Below are positions 24,450 through 32,969 of a stretch of 64,000 bases of DNA, in pieces. Under the pieces are notes generated by a model that saw nothing but the letters and a program-made list of their open reading frames with translations, had not been told where the DNA came from and ran no database searches. The DNA comes from Bacillota bacterium (lineage in GTDB: Bacteria > Bacillota > Clostridia > Christensenellales > UMGS416). The DNA lies in NCBI GenBank assembly GCA_023410875.1, contig JAEYPH010000043.1, positions 70,726 to 134,725 of the forward strand, written 5' to 3'. Numbering within the stretch: the first letter of the stretch is position 1; every line of letters begins with the position of its first letter. The position numbers were made by a program, and so were the translations under genes.

Positions 24450-25493
24450 CTATGCAATTCCTCCTAAGAGTTCTATGAGAAGATGGTCCATGACCACGGT
24501 ATAAATGCCGTTGCCGTCCATGGCTTTGCGCGCTGCAAACAGCGACAGCAGTATGTTCTCCAGTTTGCACTCATCCAGCGCGCGCAATGCGGCCGGCGCC
24601 TGGCCGCCCAGCGACGGCGTGCGGGCGCCGCTGCCGGCCACCAGCGCGTCACGCAGGGCGCGCTCCCAGATGTCCAGCACCCGGGGCCAGTTGGCGCGGT
24701 TGTCCTGCAGAAAGCGCATGGCCTCGGCCAGACGGCCGGTGGTTGCCAGCGTCTGCAGCGTTTGCAGCGCGCGCTCCCGCAGCGCCCAGAATCCCTCATC
24801 GGCCAGCAGCTCCAGCGCCCGGCCGGGCAGCCCGTCGGCCATGGCGGCGGCTTCGGCGGTGCGTTCAGTGTCGGGGCACCCCCTGTCGGAGAGCACCCGG
24901 CGCACGTCGTCGCCGTTCAGGCGGGCCAGCTTAACCATGGCGCAGCGGGATAGCACCGTGGGCAGCAGCGCCGCGGTCGATTCCGCCAGCAGCAAGAACA
25001 CCACATGGGCCGGCGGCTCCTCCAGCGTCTTGAGCAGCGCGTTCTGGGCGGCGGGCGTCAGCTCTTGGGCGCTATCGATCACGACCACGGCGCGGCCACC
25101 CTCATAGGGCCGCACGTCGATGAGCCTCGCGATTGCGCGGGCCTCCTCCACGCCCAGCGACTTGCGCTTGAGCCTGGGAGTGCCGGGCGAAAGCGCGCGA
25201 TCCGGGCCGCCCTTGGCCCCTTCTTCCTTGGGTATGATGACATGCAGGTCGGCATGGTTGCCGGACAAGGCCTTCCTGCACGGGGAACAATGGTTGCAGG
25301 GTTTGTCATCGGACTCACACAGCAGCGCCCGGGCAAAAAGGTTGGCCAACGTACGCTTGCCGCTGCCGTCCGGCCCGCAGAGCAAAATGGCATGGGCAAC
25401 CCGGCCACCGGTCAGCGCCGTTTGCAGGCGCGCCACAGCGGCGGATTGCCCGATAACCTGATCGAATGTCTGCGGACTTTCGCGAGAATCCAA
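24450..25493 (-). CDS. holB: DNA polymerase III subunit delta prime
   Basis: The delta-prime subunit is part of the clamp loader that places the sliding clamp on DNA. The 347-residue protein opens with the typical FDQVIGQ, then GPDGSGKRT (Walker-like) near residue 40, and a zinc-binding cysteine group (CESDDKPCNHCSPC) near residue 60. The sensor region TLEEPPAHVVFLLLAE follows near 150. It sits in the darA-holB-ricT order known from Firmicutes, starting 8 nt after the darA stop. Confidence 0.95.
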   Translation of the reverse strand: MDSRESPQTFDQVIGQSAAVARLQTALTGGRVAHAILLCGPDGSGKRTLANLFARALLCESDDKPCNHCSPCRKALSGNHADLHVIIPKEEGAKGGPDRALSPGTPRLKRKSLGVEEARAIARLIDVRPYEGGRAVVVIDSAQELTPAAQNALLKTLEEPPAHVVFLLLAESTAALLPTVLSRCAMVKLARLNGDDVRRVLSDRGCPDTERTAEAAAMADGLPGRALELLADEGFWALRERALQTLQTLATTGRLAEAMRFLQDNRANWPRVLDIWERALRDALVAGSGARTPSLGGQAPAALRALDECKLENILLSLFAARKAMDGNGIYTVVMDHLLIELLGGIA

Positions 25494-25501
25494 AGAGTTC
25501 G

Positions 25502-25831
25502 TTACACTTTCTTGAATTGCTCGACGTCCATTACGAACACGGTGGCGCCGCCTACGACGACCTCAACCGGGTAAGGCACATACATGCCCGAAGAGCCGGC
25601 CACCGGAGACGGCGATGTGGCGATCTGCTTGCGGCTCTTGCAAATCTTCTCGATGACCGCCATAGCTCCGCTCAGCTTTTCGTCGCTGACGCCCACCAGC
25701 AGCGTCGTGTTGCCGGCGCGCAAAAAGCCGCCGGTCGTTGCCAACTTGGTGACGCCGTAGCCGTCGCTCATCAAAGCGCTGACCAGCCTGCCGGCATCTT
25801 CATCCTGTACGATGGCGATGATCAGTTTCAT
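25502..25831 (-). CDS. darA: Cyclic di-AMP receptor DarA (PstA, YaaQ)
   Basis: DarA is a trimeric PII-like protein that binds cyclic di-AMP; its downstream partner is not known in general. The 109-residue product has the family start MKLIIAIVQDEDA, TTGGFLRAGNTTLLVGV and the C-terminal GGATVFVMDVEQF. ATG at 25831 is taken as start because GGAGG lies 7 nt before it. It is the first gene of darA-holB-ricT, driven by the promoter at 25914-25942. Confidence 0.95.
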   Translation of the reverse strand: MKLIIAIVQDEDAGRLVSALMSDGYGVTKLATTGGFLRAGNTTLLVGVSDEKLSGAMAVIEKICKSRKQIATSPSPVAGSSGMYVPYPVEVVVGGATVFVMDVEQFKKV

Positions 25832-25913
25832 GGTCAAACCTCCTCATCGTTTATGGTCATTCCATATGGAAACCAATGAACTATATGCAGCACATTGCTG
25901 TGTGCTTTTAAAG

Positions 25914-25942
25914 ATTATAACCGATTCCTCAATTCTTGGCAA
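25914..25942 (-). promoter_or_regulatory. Sigma-A promoter for darA-holB-ricT
   Basis: Minus-strand TTGCCA (25937-25942), a 17-nt spacer, then consensus TATAAT (25914-25919), about 83 nt before the darA start. Confidence 0.75.
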
Positions 25943-25952
25943 ATAGCTTAAG

Positions 25953-27098
25953 TCACAGAACAAAAGGATTTATGCGCGATTTCCAGCCTTCTGAGCCCTG
26001 TAACGCCACTCCGGCTAAATCGAATACCTCACCACCGGCATCCAGATGGTCCAGCACTGCACGACGCAGCGACGTATCCCGCGGGGCGTTGTCGCAGCTA
26101 TAGCCCTCGCCGAACACGAACTTCCACAGAAAACTCACGGAACCGGCGGCAGGCAGGCGGTGGAACTCATCACGGAAGGCCAGTATATGGCTGCCGGGCT
26201 TCAGGAATTGATCCAACTGCGCGGTGAACATCCACGTGTGGCAGAACAGCCCCTTGATGGCCGCCTGGGGGAAATGCCGGGCAAAAAAGGCCTCGGCCAT
26301 GGCCACCGATTCCCGGCAGGTTTCGGGCGTGAAGTCTCCGTCCTTGGGGATGTGCATGTCCAGCACCGTGTCTCCGGGGAACAGCGCCGGCTCCCAGAGC
26401 GCGTCGGGCAGCTCCACGATATCGGCCCGCACGCGGCCCTCCCGGCCCACCGGGTTGCCCCGCCAGCCCTCGGCGGCGCGTTCGCAGACGCCGTGCCAGG
26501 GGCGCTCATCCTGGCGCCCGCCGGCCCCATCGGCCCAGCCGTCGGCGCGCAGTGCCATCGCCGGGTCGCACAGCACAGCCAGCGTGCCGTCCTGACGGCT
26601 GCGGAACACGCGTTCGCCGCGCGCATAGGGAACAGCCATGAATTGCAGCCGCCCCAACCGGAACAGCTGCGCCGCCAGGTGCCGCCAGATCCACCCAAAG
26701 CCCGCGTACTCCCACCGGCCGGTGTCATCGTGCTTTTCCAGGAACAGGAAGGGCAGCTGCCGCATGGTGTCGTCGAAAATATCCTCCGGGATACCCATCT
26801 GCCGGTAGCGCTCCAGCGTCCAGGGCAGCGCCGCAAGATAGCTCAGGTAATAAAACTGCGACGGCTCCTCCAGGGCGGCGGTCACAGCCTCGTCCATGGG
26901 CAGGTTGTCCCAGCTTTGGTGCCAAAGGTTTTGTGGGCCGTGCTTGTGTTGCTCGGCCAGGAAAAGGGAACGCAGCCCCTCATCGGCGGCGATGCGCCGG
27001 GCAGCCGCGCACAGCACGGCTGTCATGTCCTCCCTCGCCTGGATGCGCTTTAGCCAGTACCGCAGCGTTTCTTCCTGCAAAAAATCGACGTTTTCCAT
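25953..27098 (-). CDS. Acyltransferase-domain protein (NAT_N/GNAT_C type)
   Basis: The 381-residue protein looks like the two-domain acyltransferases of gut Firmicutes, with an all-helical N-terminal domain (about 1-130) and a GNAT-like C-terminal domain (about 135-290). The C-terminal half has LDMHIPKDGDFTPE and FCHTWMF. The substrate is unknown and the family call is from memory of its overall pattern. ATG at 27098 is preferred since GAGGGGGAG precedes it; the frame continues upstream without a start signal. It is divergent from the acetyltransferase at 27204. Confidence 0.6.
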   Translation of the reverse strand: MENVDFLQEETLRYWLKRIQAREDMTAVLCAAARRIAADEGLRSLFLAEQHKHGPQNLWHQSWDNLPMDEAVTAALEEPSQFYYLSYLAALPWTLERYRQMGIPEDIFDDTMRQLPFLFLEKHDDTGRWEYAGFGWIWRHLAAQLFRLGRLQFMAVPYARGERVFRSRQDGTLAVLCDPAMALRADGWADGAGGRQDERPWHGVCERAAEGWRGNPVGREGRVRADIVELPDALWEPALFPGDTVLDMHIPKDGDFTPETCRESVAMAEAFFARHFPQAAIKGLFCHTWMFTAQLDQFLKPGSHILAFRDEFHRLPAAGSVSFLWKFVFGEGYSCDNAPRDTSLRRAVLDHLDAGGEVFDLAGVALQGSEGWKSRINPFVL

Positions 27099-27150
27099 CG
27101 TCTCCCCCTCAAGAACCCTATGCCCATTGTAACAGAATCGGCTCGTGCTG

Positions 27151-27159
27151 TGGTATACT
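27151..27159 (+). promoter_or_regulatory. Extended -10 promoter candidate
   Basis: TGGTATACT (27151-27159) is an extended -10 without a good -35, 45 nt before the acetyltransferase start. Confidence 0.4.
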
Positions 27160-27203
27160 AAGGCCATTCGTCATTATTCTTATTTTTTCGCATGGAGGCT
27201 GCC

Positions 27204-28325
27204 ATGGTGACACTGCAGCAGGTCACATCCCCGGCGCTGCTCAAGCGCTTTCTGGACTTTCCCAATCAGCTCTACGAGGGCAATCCATATTTCGTGCCCG
27301 AGCTGCGCTCCGACGAGCTCAACAACCTGAACCCCGCCAAGAACCCCGCCTATGAGCACAGCGAGGCCGCCCAATGGCTGGCACTGCGCGATGGCCGCGT
27401 GGTGGGCCGCGTTATGGCGCTCATCAACCGCAATGTGAATGCTACATGGAACAAGCGCCAGGCCCGCTTCTCTCGGCTGGATTTCATAGACGACGCCGAG
27501 GTGTCGGCGGCGCTTCTGGGCCAGGCGGAGACCTGGGCCAAGCATCGCGGCATGGATGAGATCGTGGGGCCCATGGGCTTTTGCGATTTCGACAAGGAGG
27601 GCATGCTCGTGGAGGGCTTCGAGGAGCTGTCCACCTTCGTGACCTATTACAACCACGCCTACTACAAGGACCATCTGGAGCGCCTGGGCTATGCCAAGGA
27701 AGTGGACTGGCTGGAGTATCAGCTGACCGTGCCGGAAAAACCCGACGAGAAATTGGCCCGCATCTGCAAGATGATCACCGACCGCACGGGCTTTCGCCTG
27801 ATGGAGTTCCGCAAGCGAAAGGAGATCCTCCCTTGGGCGCAGGAAGTCTTCGCGCTGCTGATGGAGGCCTACAAGGACCTCTACGGCTTCGTGCCGCTGA
27901 CGCCAAAACAGGTGCAGTTGTACATCGATCAGTTCTTTGGCTTCGTGAACCCTTCGTTCATCAAGGCCGTCGTGAATAAGGACGGCAAGCTGGCAGCCAT
28001 CGCCATCACGCTGCCGTCGCTCTCAAAGGCTTTGCAAAAGGGCGGCGGGCGGCTGTTCCCGATGGGTTTTTTGCATCTGCTGCGGGCCATCAAAAAGAAC
28101 GACGTGTTGGACATGTACCTAGTGGCGGTCAAGCCCGAATACCAGAACCTGGGCATCAACGCGCTGCTGATGGATGCCATCCTGCGCGAAGCCATCGCCC
28201 AGGGATACCGCATCGGCGAATCCAACCCTGAACTGGAGAACAACGAAAAGGTGCAGGCGCTGTGGAAGCACTTCCAGCGCCGCCAACACCGCCGCAGAAG
28301 GGTGTTTATCAAGCATTTGACATGA
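27204..28325 (+). CDS. GNAT-like N-acetyltransferase, large form
   Basis: The 373-residue protein belongs to the long GNAT-related proteins with two halves. Features are FLDFPNQLYEGNPYFVPELRSDE near the start, GPMGFCDFDKEGMLVEGF in the middle, and an acetyl-CoA-binding-like stretch VKPEYQNLGINALLMD near residue 318. Relatives are annotated as hypothetical or N-acetyltransferase; the substrate is unknown. ATG at 27204 has GGAGG 5 nt upstream and is preferred over an ATG at 27192 without one. A chemoreceptor fragment follows in the same frame right after its TGA. Confidence 0.7.
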   Translation: MVTLQQVTSPALLKRFLDFPNQLYEGNPYFVPELRSDELNNLNPAKNPAYEHSEAAQWLALRDGRVVGRVMALINRNVNATWNKRQARFSRLDFIDDAEVSAALLGQAETWAKHRGMDEIVGPMGFCDFDKEGMLVEGFEELSTFVTYYNHAYYKDHLERLGYAKEVDWLEYQLTVPEKPDEKLARICKMITDRTGFRLMEFRKRKEILPWAQEVFALLMEAYKDLYGFVPLTPKQVQLYIDQFFGFVNPSFIKAVVNKDGKLAAIAITLPSLSKALQKGGGRLFPMGFLHLLRAIKKNDVLDMYLVAVKPEYQNLGINALLMDAILREAIAQGYRIGESNPELENNEKVQALWKHFQRRQHRRRRVFIKHLT

Positions 28326-28409
28326 TCTGCAGTACGAATCAAGGAGGCCGTCATCACCAACGACTACCGGGGCGAATTCGTCGTTATCAAGGATTCCATC
28401 AACCACATC

Positions 28410-29303
28410 GTGGATTCGTTGAACGGCGTGATGAGCGAGATCAACAGTACCGCCGAACAGGTGGCTTCGGGTACACAGCAGGTGTCCTCCGGCAGCCAGG
28501 CCCTCTCTCAGGGCGCAACCGAGCAAGCCAGCGCCATAGAAGAGCTCTCATCCACGGTCACCGAGATCGCCACACAGACCAAGCAGAACGCCATGGACGC
28601 CGGCCGTGCCAACACAATTTCCACCGAGACCCGCGAACACGCGCTGACCGGCAACAGCCAGATGAGCGCCATGCTCTCCTCTATGAACGAGATCAATCAG
28701 GCGTCGGCCAGCATTTCACGCATCATCAAGGTTATCGACGACATCGCCTTCCAGACCAACCTGCTGGCGCTGAACGCCGCCGTGGAGGCCGCCCGGGCCG
28801 GGCAGCACGGCAAGGGCTTCGCCGTGGTGGCCGAAGAGGTGCGCAACCTGGCCGCCCGCAGCGCCAACGCCGCCAAGGAGACCACGGCGATGATCGAGGG
28901 ATCCATGCAGAAGGCCGCCGAGGGTACCCGCATCGCCAACGAGACGGCGCAGGCGCTCAACAAGATTGTCGAAGGGGTGGAGCGCGCCAGCGATCTGGTA
29001 AGCGCCATCGCCACGGCCAGCAATGAGCAGGCAACCGCCGTGGCCCAGATCAATCGCGGCATCGAGCAGGTGAGCCAGGTTGTGCAGACCAACAGCGCCA
29101 CGGCGGAAGAAAGCGCCGCCGCCAGCGAGGAACTTTCCGGCCAGGCGACGCTGCTCAAGGACATGGTCGGCCGGTTCACGCTGAAAAAGGCGGCCGCCTT
29201 CACCCACCACAAGGCAGCGGCGATTGCTCACACTTCATCGTCACCCCTTGCGCTTCCCAAGCCCAAGATCTCGCTCAACAGCGCGGACTACGGGAAGTAT
29301 TGA
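28410..29303 (+). CDS. Methyl-accepting chemotaxis signalling domain, 5'-truncated
   Basis: The 297 residues from the first possible GTG form a complete cytoplasmic MCP hairpin. It has SQALSQGATEQASAIEELS in the methylation helix, the kinase-contact tip AVVAEEVRNLAARSANAAKE near residue 140, and the returning helix. There is no sensor domain, membrane segment or HAMP domain. The frame is open a further 28 codons upstream (with IKEAV and FVVIKDSINHIV, typical of the segment before the signalling domain) but holds no ATG, GTG or TTG, and begins directly after the stop of the gene before it. It is either a soluble remnant or a decaying gene. Confidence 0.7.
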   Translation: MDSLNGVMSEINSTAEQVASGTQQVSSGSQALSQGATEQASAIEELSSTVTEIATQTKQNAMDAGRANTISTETREHALTGNSQMSAMLSSMNEINQASASISRIIKVIDDIAFQTNLLALNAAVEAARAGQHGKGFAVVAEEVRNLAARSANAAKETTAMIEGSMQKAAEGTRIANETAQALNKIVEGVERASDLVSAIATASNEQATAVAQINRGIEQVSQVVQTNSATAEESAAASEELSGQATLLKDMVGRFTLKKAAAFTHHKAAAIAHTSSSPLALPKPKISLNSADYGKY

Positions 29304-29327
29304 CCGGCATATCATACGCCGGCAACG

Positions 29328-29360
29328 AGGGCCAGGCCGCAGAAAATGTGGTCTGGCTCT
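29328..29360 (+). terminator. Intrinsic terminator after the MCP-like gene
   Basis: A 14-bp stem with three wobble pairs (29328-29341 with 29347-29360), GAAAA loop, followed by TATTTT. Confidence 0.8.
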
Positions 29361-29428
29361 TATTTTGCATGTACAATGGAAACAGGATGCAGTGGTAGTC
29401 CTCCGAACTTCTTAAGGAGATATAAACC

Positions 29429-29926
29429 ATGAAAAATGTTCTGCTGAAACCACGTACACTGGAAAACGTGAGAATCTTTTGGGAAGAATCCCAGGATGAA
29501 GAGCTGAGAAGGCTGTTCCCGTTTACCAGGTGCACGCTGGACCAGGCGATTGAGCTCTATGAGGAGTCCTTGAAGCCCGATGCACGAAGTTATGGAAAAG
29601 TAATCTGTGTTGACGATAAATATATCGGTGATATCTGGTGTTATGGAATTGATGAACTTGACGAAAAACAGGCCTATGTAAGCATCGTCATTTTCGATAG
29701 ATCCTACTGGGGAATGGGATTCGGCAAACAGGCGTTGACACAATTTGTTCGCCTTGTATTCAAAGGATATCAGATTGACAAGCTGTGCGCGTTTACCTAC
29801 AGCGCCAATACAAGGTCCATGGGCGCGTTGGAAAGCGTGGGGTTCAGAAGGATTGAGGAATTTGTGGAAGACGGCGTACCATCCTGCTATTACGAACTGA
29901 TTGCCCCTGCGAAAGAAGCCGTGTAA
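29429..29926 (+). CDS. GNAT N-acetyltransferase
   Basis: The 165-residue protein is a RimJ/RimL-like acetyltransferase with LKPRTLEN at the start, the acetyl-CoA loop IFDRSYWGMGFGKQALTQFV near residue 90, and FTYSANTRSMGALESVGFRR near 125. Codon use is somewhat more AT-rich than in neighbours. AAGGAGA lies 9 nt before the ATG. A TACAAT box at 29372-29377 could be its -10, without a clear -35. The substrate is unknown. Confidence 0.85.
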   Translation: MKNVLLKPRTLENVRIFWEESQDEELRRLFPFTRCTLDQAIELYEESLKPDARSYGKVICVDDKYIGDIWCYGIDELDEKQAYVSIVIFDRSYWGMGFGKQALTQFVRLVFKGYQIDKLCAFTYSANTRSMGALESVGFRRIEEFVEDGVPSCYYELIAPAKEAV

Positions 29927-29953
29927 CAACAGCGCACATCACTGCTCAAGCAA

Positions 29954-30934
29954 TTACTCACACAATCCAGCCAATTCCCGGGCGATGTCGTCCAGCGCCA
30001 GGCGGCGCACACCGCCTTCCGCGCTCTCGGGGCTGTCGCGCAGGCCGGCGTGTTCGTCTCTGGCATAGGCCAGCGCGCCGTTTCGCCGCAACGATTGCAG
30101 GCCATCCCGGCCGTCTCGACCACCTTCGCACAGCAGCACGCCCGCCGCGCCGGCGCAGCCGCTGCGCACCGTGGAGCGGAACAGCACATCCGCCGAGGGC
30201 AGCCGGCCGCATCTGGGAGGGGTGCGCCGCGCCACAGCGTAACGTTGGCCGTCGATGCTCTCTACGGCAATGTGGCGGCCCGGCGCGGCCAAGTGGATGC
30301 AGCCGGGGCAAAGGGGCATGGCGTCGGCCACGACGACGACCTCTCGGCCTGTCATGACCCGCAGCTGCGCAGGCACGTCTCCAAAGAGCGCTGAGCCGTG
30401 CAGCGCCGCCACCACCGGCGGGCAGGGCCGCCCCAGCCGAGCCAGCAGCGCTGCCAGCGGCGCTGGCCCTCCGCTGGAGCCCGCCGCCACGATGAGCTCC
30501 AGCGGCGCCCCTCCCGGCGGGGCACATGCCCGGCGGCCAGCCGTGGCCACCTTGATGCGGTTCACCGTGTCATGCAAGAATGCGCTGTTGTCGCTGTCGC
30601 TGCCGCCCAGCGGCACCGGCAGGAAGTCGTCGGCGCCGCTGTCCAGCGCGTCCAGCGCGGGGCTGGCCGAACCCATGGCCACCACGGCGCTCTGCGCCGC
30701 GCCTTTGAGCCGGCGGATCAGCTCGCCCGGGCACTCACCACCCAGGCTTAAGTCCAGCGCAACGACGTCCGGGCGCAGGCTGGCCGCCAACGCCACGGCC
30801 TGTTCGCCGGTTTCGGCGGTGCCCACCAGCTCCAGTGCTGGGTCGTGAGCGATGCTGCGGCGCAGCAGCGCCTGCACCCGCGGGTCTTCGGCCGCGCCCA
30901 GCACAGCGATGCGCATGCCTCCCCCTCTATCCAT
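29954..30934 (-). CDS. Degenerate CheB-like response regulator/methylesterase
   Basis: The 326-residue protein has a receiver domain (about 9-115) and a CheB methylesterase domain (about 150-320). The catalytic triad appears kept: Ser in AGSSGG, His in AALHGS and Asp in GGRDGRDG. The receiver keeps the phosphorylatable Asp (ALDLSLG), but the acidic pair at its start is replaced (LGAAED) and the conserved Lys near its end is missing. No cheR, cheA or cheY is nearby; it is last in an operon with a glycerate kinase and an AraC regulator. ATG at 30934 has GGGAG 6 nt upstream; ATG at 30940 overlaps the previous stop. Confidence 0.75.
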   Translation of the reverse strand: MDRGGGMRIAVLGAAEDPRVQALLRRSIAHDPALELVGTAETGEQAVALAASLRPDVVALDLSLGGECPGELIRRLKGAAQSAVVAMGSASPALDALDSGADDFLPVPLGGSDSDNSAFLHDTVNRIKVATAGRRACAPPGGAPLELIVAAGSSGGPAPLAALLARLGRPCPPVVAALHGSALFGDVPAQLRVMTGREVVVVADAMPLCPGCIHLAAPGRHIAVESIDGQRYAVARRTPPRCGRLPSADVLFRSTVRSGCAGAAGVLLCEGGRDGRDGLQSLRRNGALAYARDEHAGLRDSPESAEGGVRRLALDDIARELAGLCE

Positions 30935-30936
30935 GC

Positions 30937-31818
30937 TCATCTCCCTTTGCGATATTTCATCGGTGAAATGCCCAGCGTCTTGGTGAACAGCTCATTCATG
31001 CGCCGCTGATCGCTGAAGCCCGACCGTATGGCGATGTCGCGGATGGAGAGGTCCGTGCTGGTGAGCAGCTCCTGGGCCTTTTGCAGGCGCACCTGCTGCA
31101 GGTAGTGCATGGGCGACTCCCCCCAGGCATCCTTGAAGGCGCGCACAAAATAACTGGGGCTCAGATAGACGAAGCTGGCAATCTGCCGAAGCGTCAGGTC
31201 CTGGTCGTAGTTCTCGTCGATGTAGCGGCGGGCGGAACGCATGTACTCGCTGGCGCGCCCGCGGGATTGCACATCCACCTCCCACTGGGCACGCAGCGCC
31301 CGAGAGAGCAGCACGAACAGCTCCAGCACCAGCAGGCGGCACATGAACTCGGTGCCCTCCCGCGCCTGGCGCTGCTCCGCCAGGATGCGGTTGATCTGGC
31401 GGCTGACATCGCTCCATAGCCCTGCGCTGATGGGCAGGTATTCGGTATCCCCCGGCCCTTCCAAAAAGGCCAAAAAATCCCGCAGAGAAGGCTCATCGAT
31501 GGGCTGGCCGGCGGGGCCGGCAAAGGTGAAGCGCAGCACCACGATGTCGCAGTCGCCCTCGGGCAGCTCCACCCGGTGGCTCATGCCCGGGCGAATGATC
31601 AGGATGTCGCCGGGGTTCAGCGTGGCGGTGCGCCCCCCGGTGAAGGCAAACACCAGCTTGCCCTTGCGCAGAGCCGCCAGTTCAAAGCTGTCATGGGTGC
31701 TGAAGCCCTCGGCGATGCGGCTGCTGTCGTGCACGCGCTCTACGAGCTCCACCATAACGGGCACCCACCCGCCGGCATTCATCGATTGTTCCCACAGAAT
31801 GGGGTTGTTTTCCTTCAC
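30937..31818 (-). CDS. AraC-family transcriptional regulator
   Basis: The 293-residue protein has an N-terminal cupin sensor (about 35-150, with LNPGDILIIRPGMSH) and two C-terminal helix-turn-helix motifs (about 190-290), including LTLRQIASFVYLSPSYFVRAFK and LSIRDIAIRSGFSDQRRMNELF. The GTG start at 31818 overlaps the glycerate kinase stop as GTGA. Cupin-type AraC proteins usually activate sugar-use genes in response to the sugar, so it may control the glycerate kinase operon or nearby sugar genes. Confidence 0.9.
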   Translation of the reverse strand: MKENNPILWEQSMNAGGWVPVMVELVERVHDSSRIAEGFSTHDSFELAALRKGKLVFAFTGGRTATLNPGDILIIRPGMSHRVELPEGDCDIVVLRFTFAGPAGQPIDEPSLRDFLAFLEGPGDTEYLPISAGLWSDVSRQINRILAEQRQAREGTEFMCRLLVLELFVLLSRALRAQWEVDVQSRGRASEYMRSARRYIDENYDQDLTLRQIASFVYLSPSYFVRAFKDAWGESPMHYLQQVRLQKAQELLTSTDLSIRDIAIRSGFSDQRRMNELFTKTLGISPMKYRKGR

Positions 31819-32969
31819 GTCGTCGCACCGTCCCCAACATTGGTGATTTTCCTGCCCGTGGCCAGCAGCCTGGCCAGCCGCCGCGCCGCGGCCTGCAGCA
31901 ACGGCTCCGCCCGCTCCATGGCCTGCTGCAGCGCCAGCGGCCCCGGCACAATGCTCATGGCGCAATCAACGCCCCGGTCATAGAGCGCCTCGTGGCCATC
32001 GGCCAGCGTGCCGGCCAGCACAGCCACAGGCACGCCCGCCCCCCGGGCTCTGGCTGCCACGCCCAACACGGCTTTGCCGCCGGCGGTTTGCCCGTCCAGC
32101 GCGCCTTCACCGGTTACGACCAGAGCCGCGCCGCGCAGGTGTCCATCGAAACCCGCCGCGTCCAGCACCAGGCCGATACCCGGCGTTACGTCTGCACTGC
32201 AGAAGCGCAGCAGCGCCCAACCCAGGCCGCCGGCAGCGCCGGAGCCCGGCATTTGCGCGCAGGCCTGGCCCTGCGAACCAGCGACGCCGGCCAGCGCCCG
32301 CAGGCAGGCATCCATATGGGCCACGTCCTCGGGCGTGGCGCCCTTCTGGGGTCCGAATATCGCCGAAGCGCCATTGGGGCCGCACAAAGGGTTGGTCACA
32401 TCGCTGGCCAGCGTGATGCGGCAGCCGCTCAGCCGGGGGTCCAGGTCCCGCGTGTCGATGGCCCGCAGCCCGAGCAGCTCTCCGGGGCGCACAAGCTCCC
32501 CGCCTTCGCCCAGGAAACGAGCGCCCAGCGCCTGCAACAGGCCCATTCCGCCGTCGTTGGTGGCGCTGCCTCCCAGGCCCAGTATCACGCGGGTGCAGCC
32601 CTCGTCCAGCGCGGCGCGCAGCAGCTCGCCCACGCCGTGGGTCGTGGCGCGGCGCACATCGCCCTGCCGGCCCCCCAACAGGTGCAGGCCGCTGGCCTGC
32701 GCCATCTCGATCACCGCGCTGCCGTCGGGAAGCAGAAGCCATTGCGCCTGCACCGCTTCCCCCAACGGCCCACGCACGGAGGTCATGCGCAGCGTGCCGC
32801 CGCAGGCGGTGTGCATGGCAGCCACGGTTCCGTCTCCGCCGTCGGCCACCGGCAGCAGCACGGCCTCATCGGCTGGGAACACAGCCAGCCAACCCCGCGC
32901 CATGGCAGCGGCGGCGGCATCCGCCGGGCAGGAGCCTTTGAACTTGTCCGGTGCAAACAAAACCTTCAT
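31815..32969 (-). CDS. Glycerate kinase (GarK/GlxK family)
   Basis: The enzyme phosphorylates D-glycerate, feeding products of sugar-acid breakdown into glycolysis. The 384-residue product has the family start LFAPDKFKGS, VADGGDGT near residue 43, LGLGGSATNDGG near 130 and SDVTNPLCGPNGAS near 190. The start overlaps the stop of the preceding gene by 4 nt. Whether the product is 2- or 3-phosphoglycerate cannot be told; members of this family mostly make the 2-phosphate. Confidence 0.93.
   Translation of the reverse strand: MKVLFAPDKFKGSCPADAAAAAMARGWLAVFPADEAVLLPVADGGDGTVAAMHTACGGTLRMTSVRGPLGEAVQAQWLLLPDGSAVIEMAQASGLHLLGGRQGDVRRATTHGVGELLRAALDEGCTRVILGLGGSATNDGGMGLLQALGARFLGEGGELVRPGELLGLRAIDTRDLDPRLSGCRITLASDVTNPLCGPNGASAIFGPQKGATPEDVAHMDACLRALAGVAGSQGQACAQMPGSGAAGGLGWALLRFCSADVTPGIGLVLDAAGFDGHLRGAALVVTGEGALDGQTAGGKAVLGVAARARGAGVPVAVLAGTLADGHEALYDRGVDCAMSIVPGPLALQQAMERAEPLLQAAARRLARLLATGRKITNVGDGATT

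Noticed and set aside
25880..25912. Small hairpin (AGCACA/TGTGCT) in the darA leader as a terminator
   Set aside because: The stem is only 6 bp and there is no T-run in the direction of transcription.
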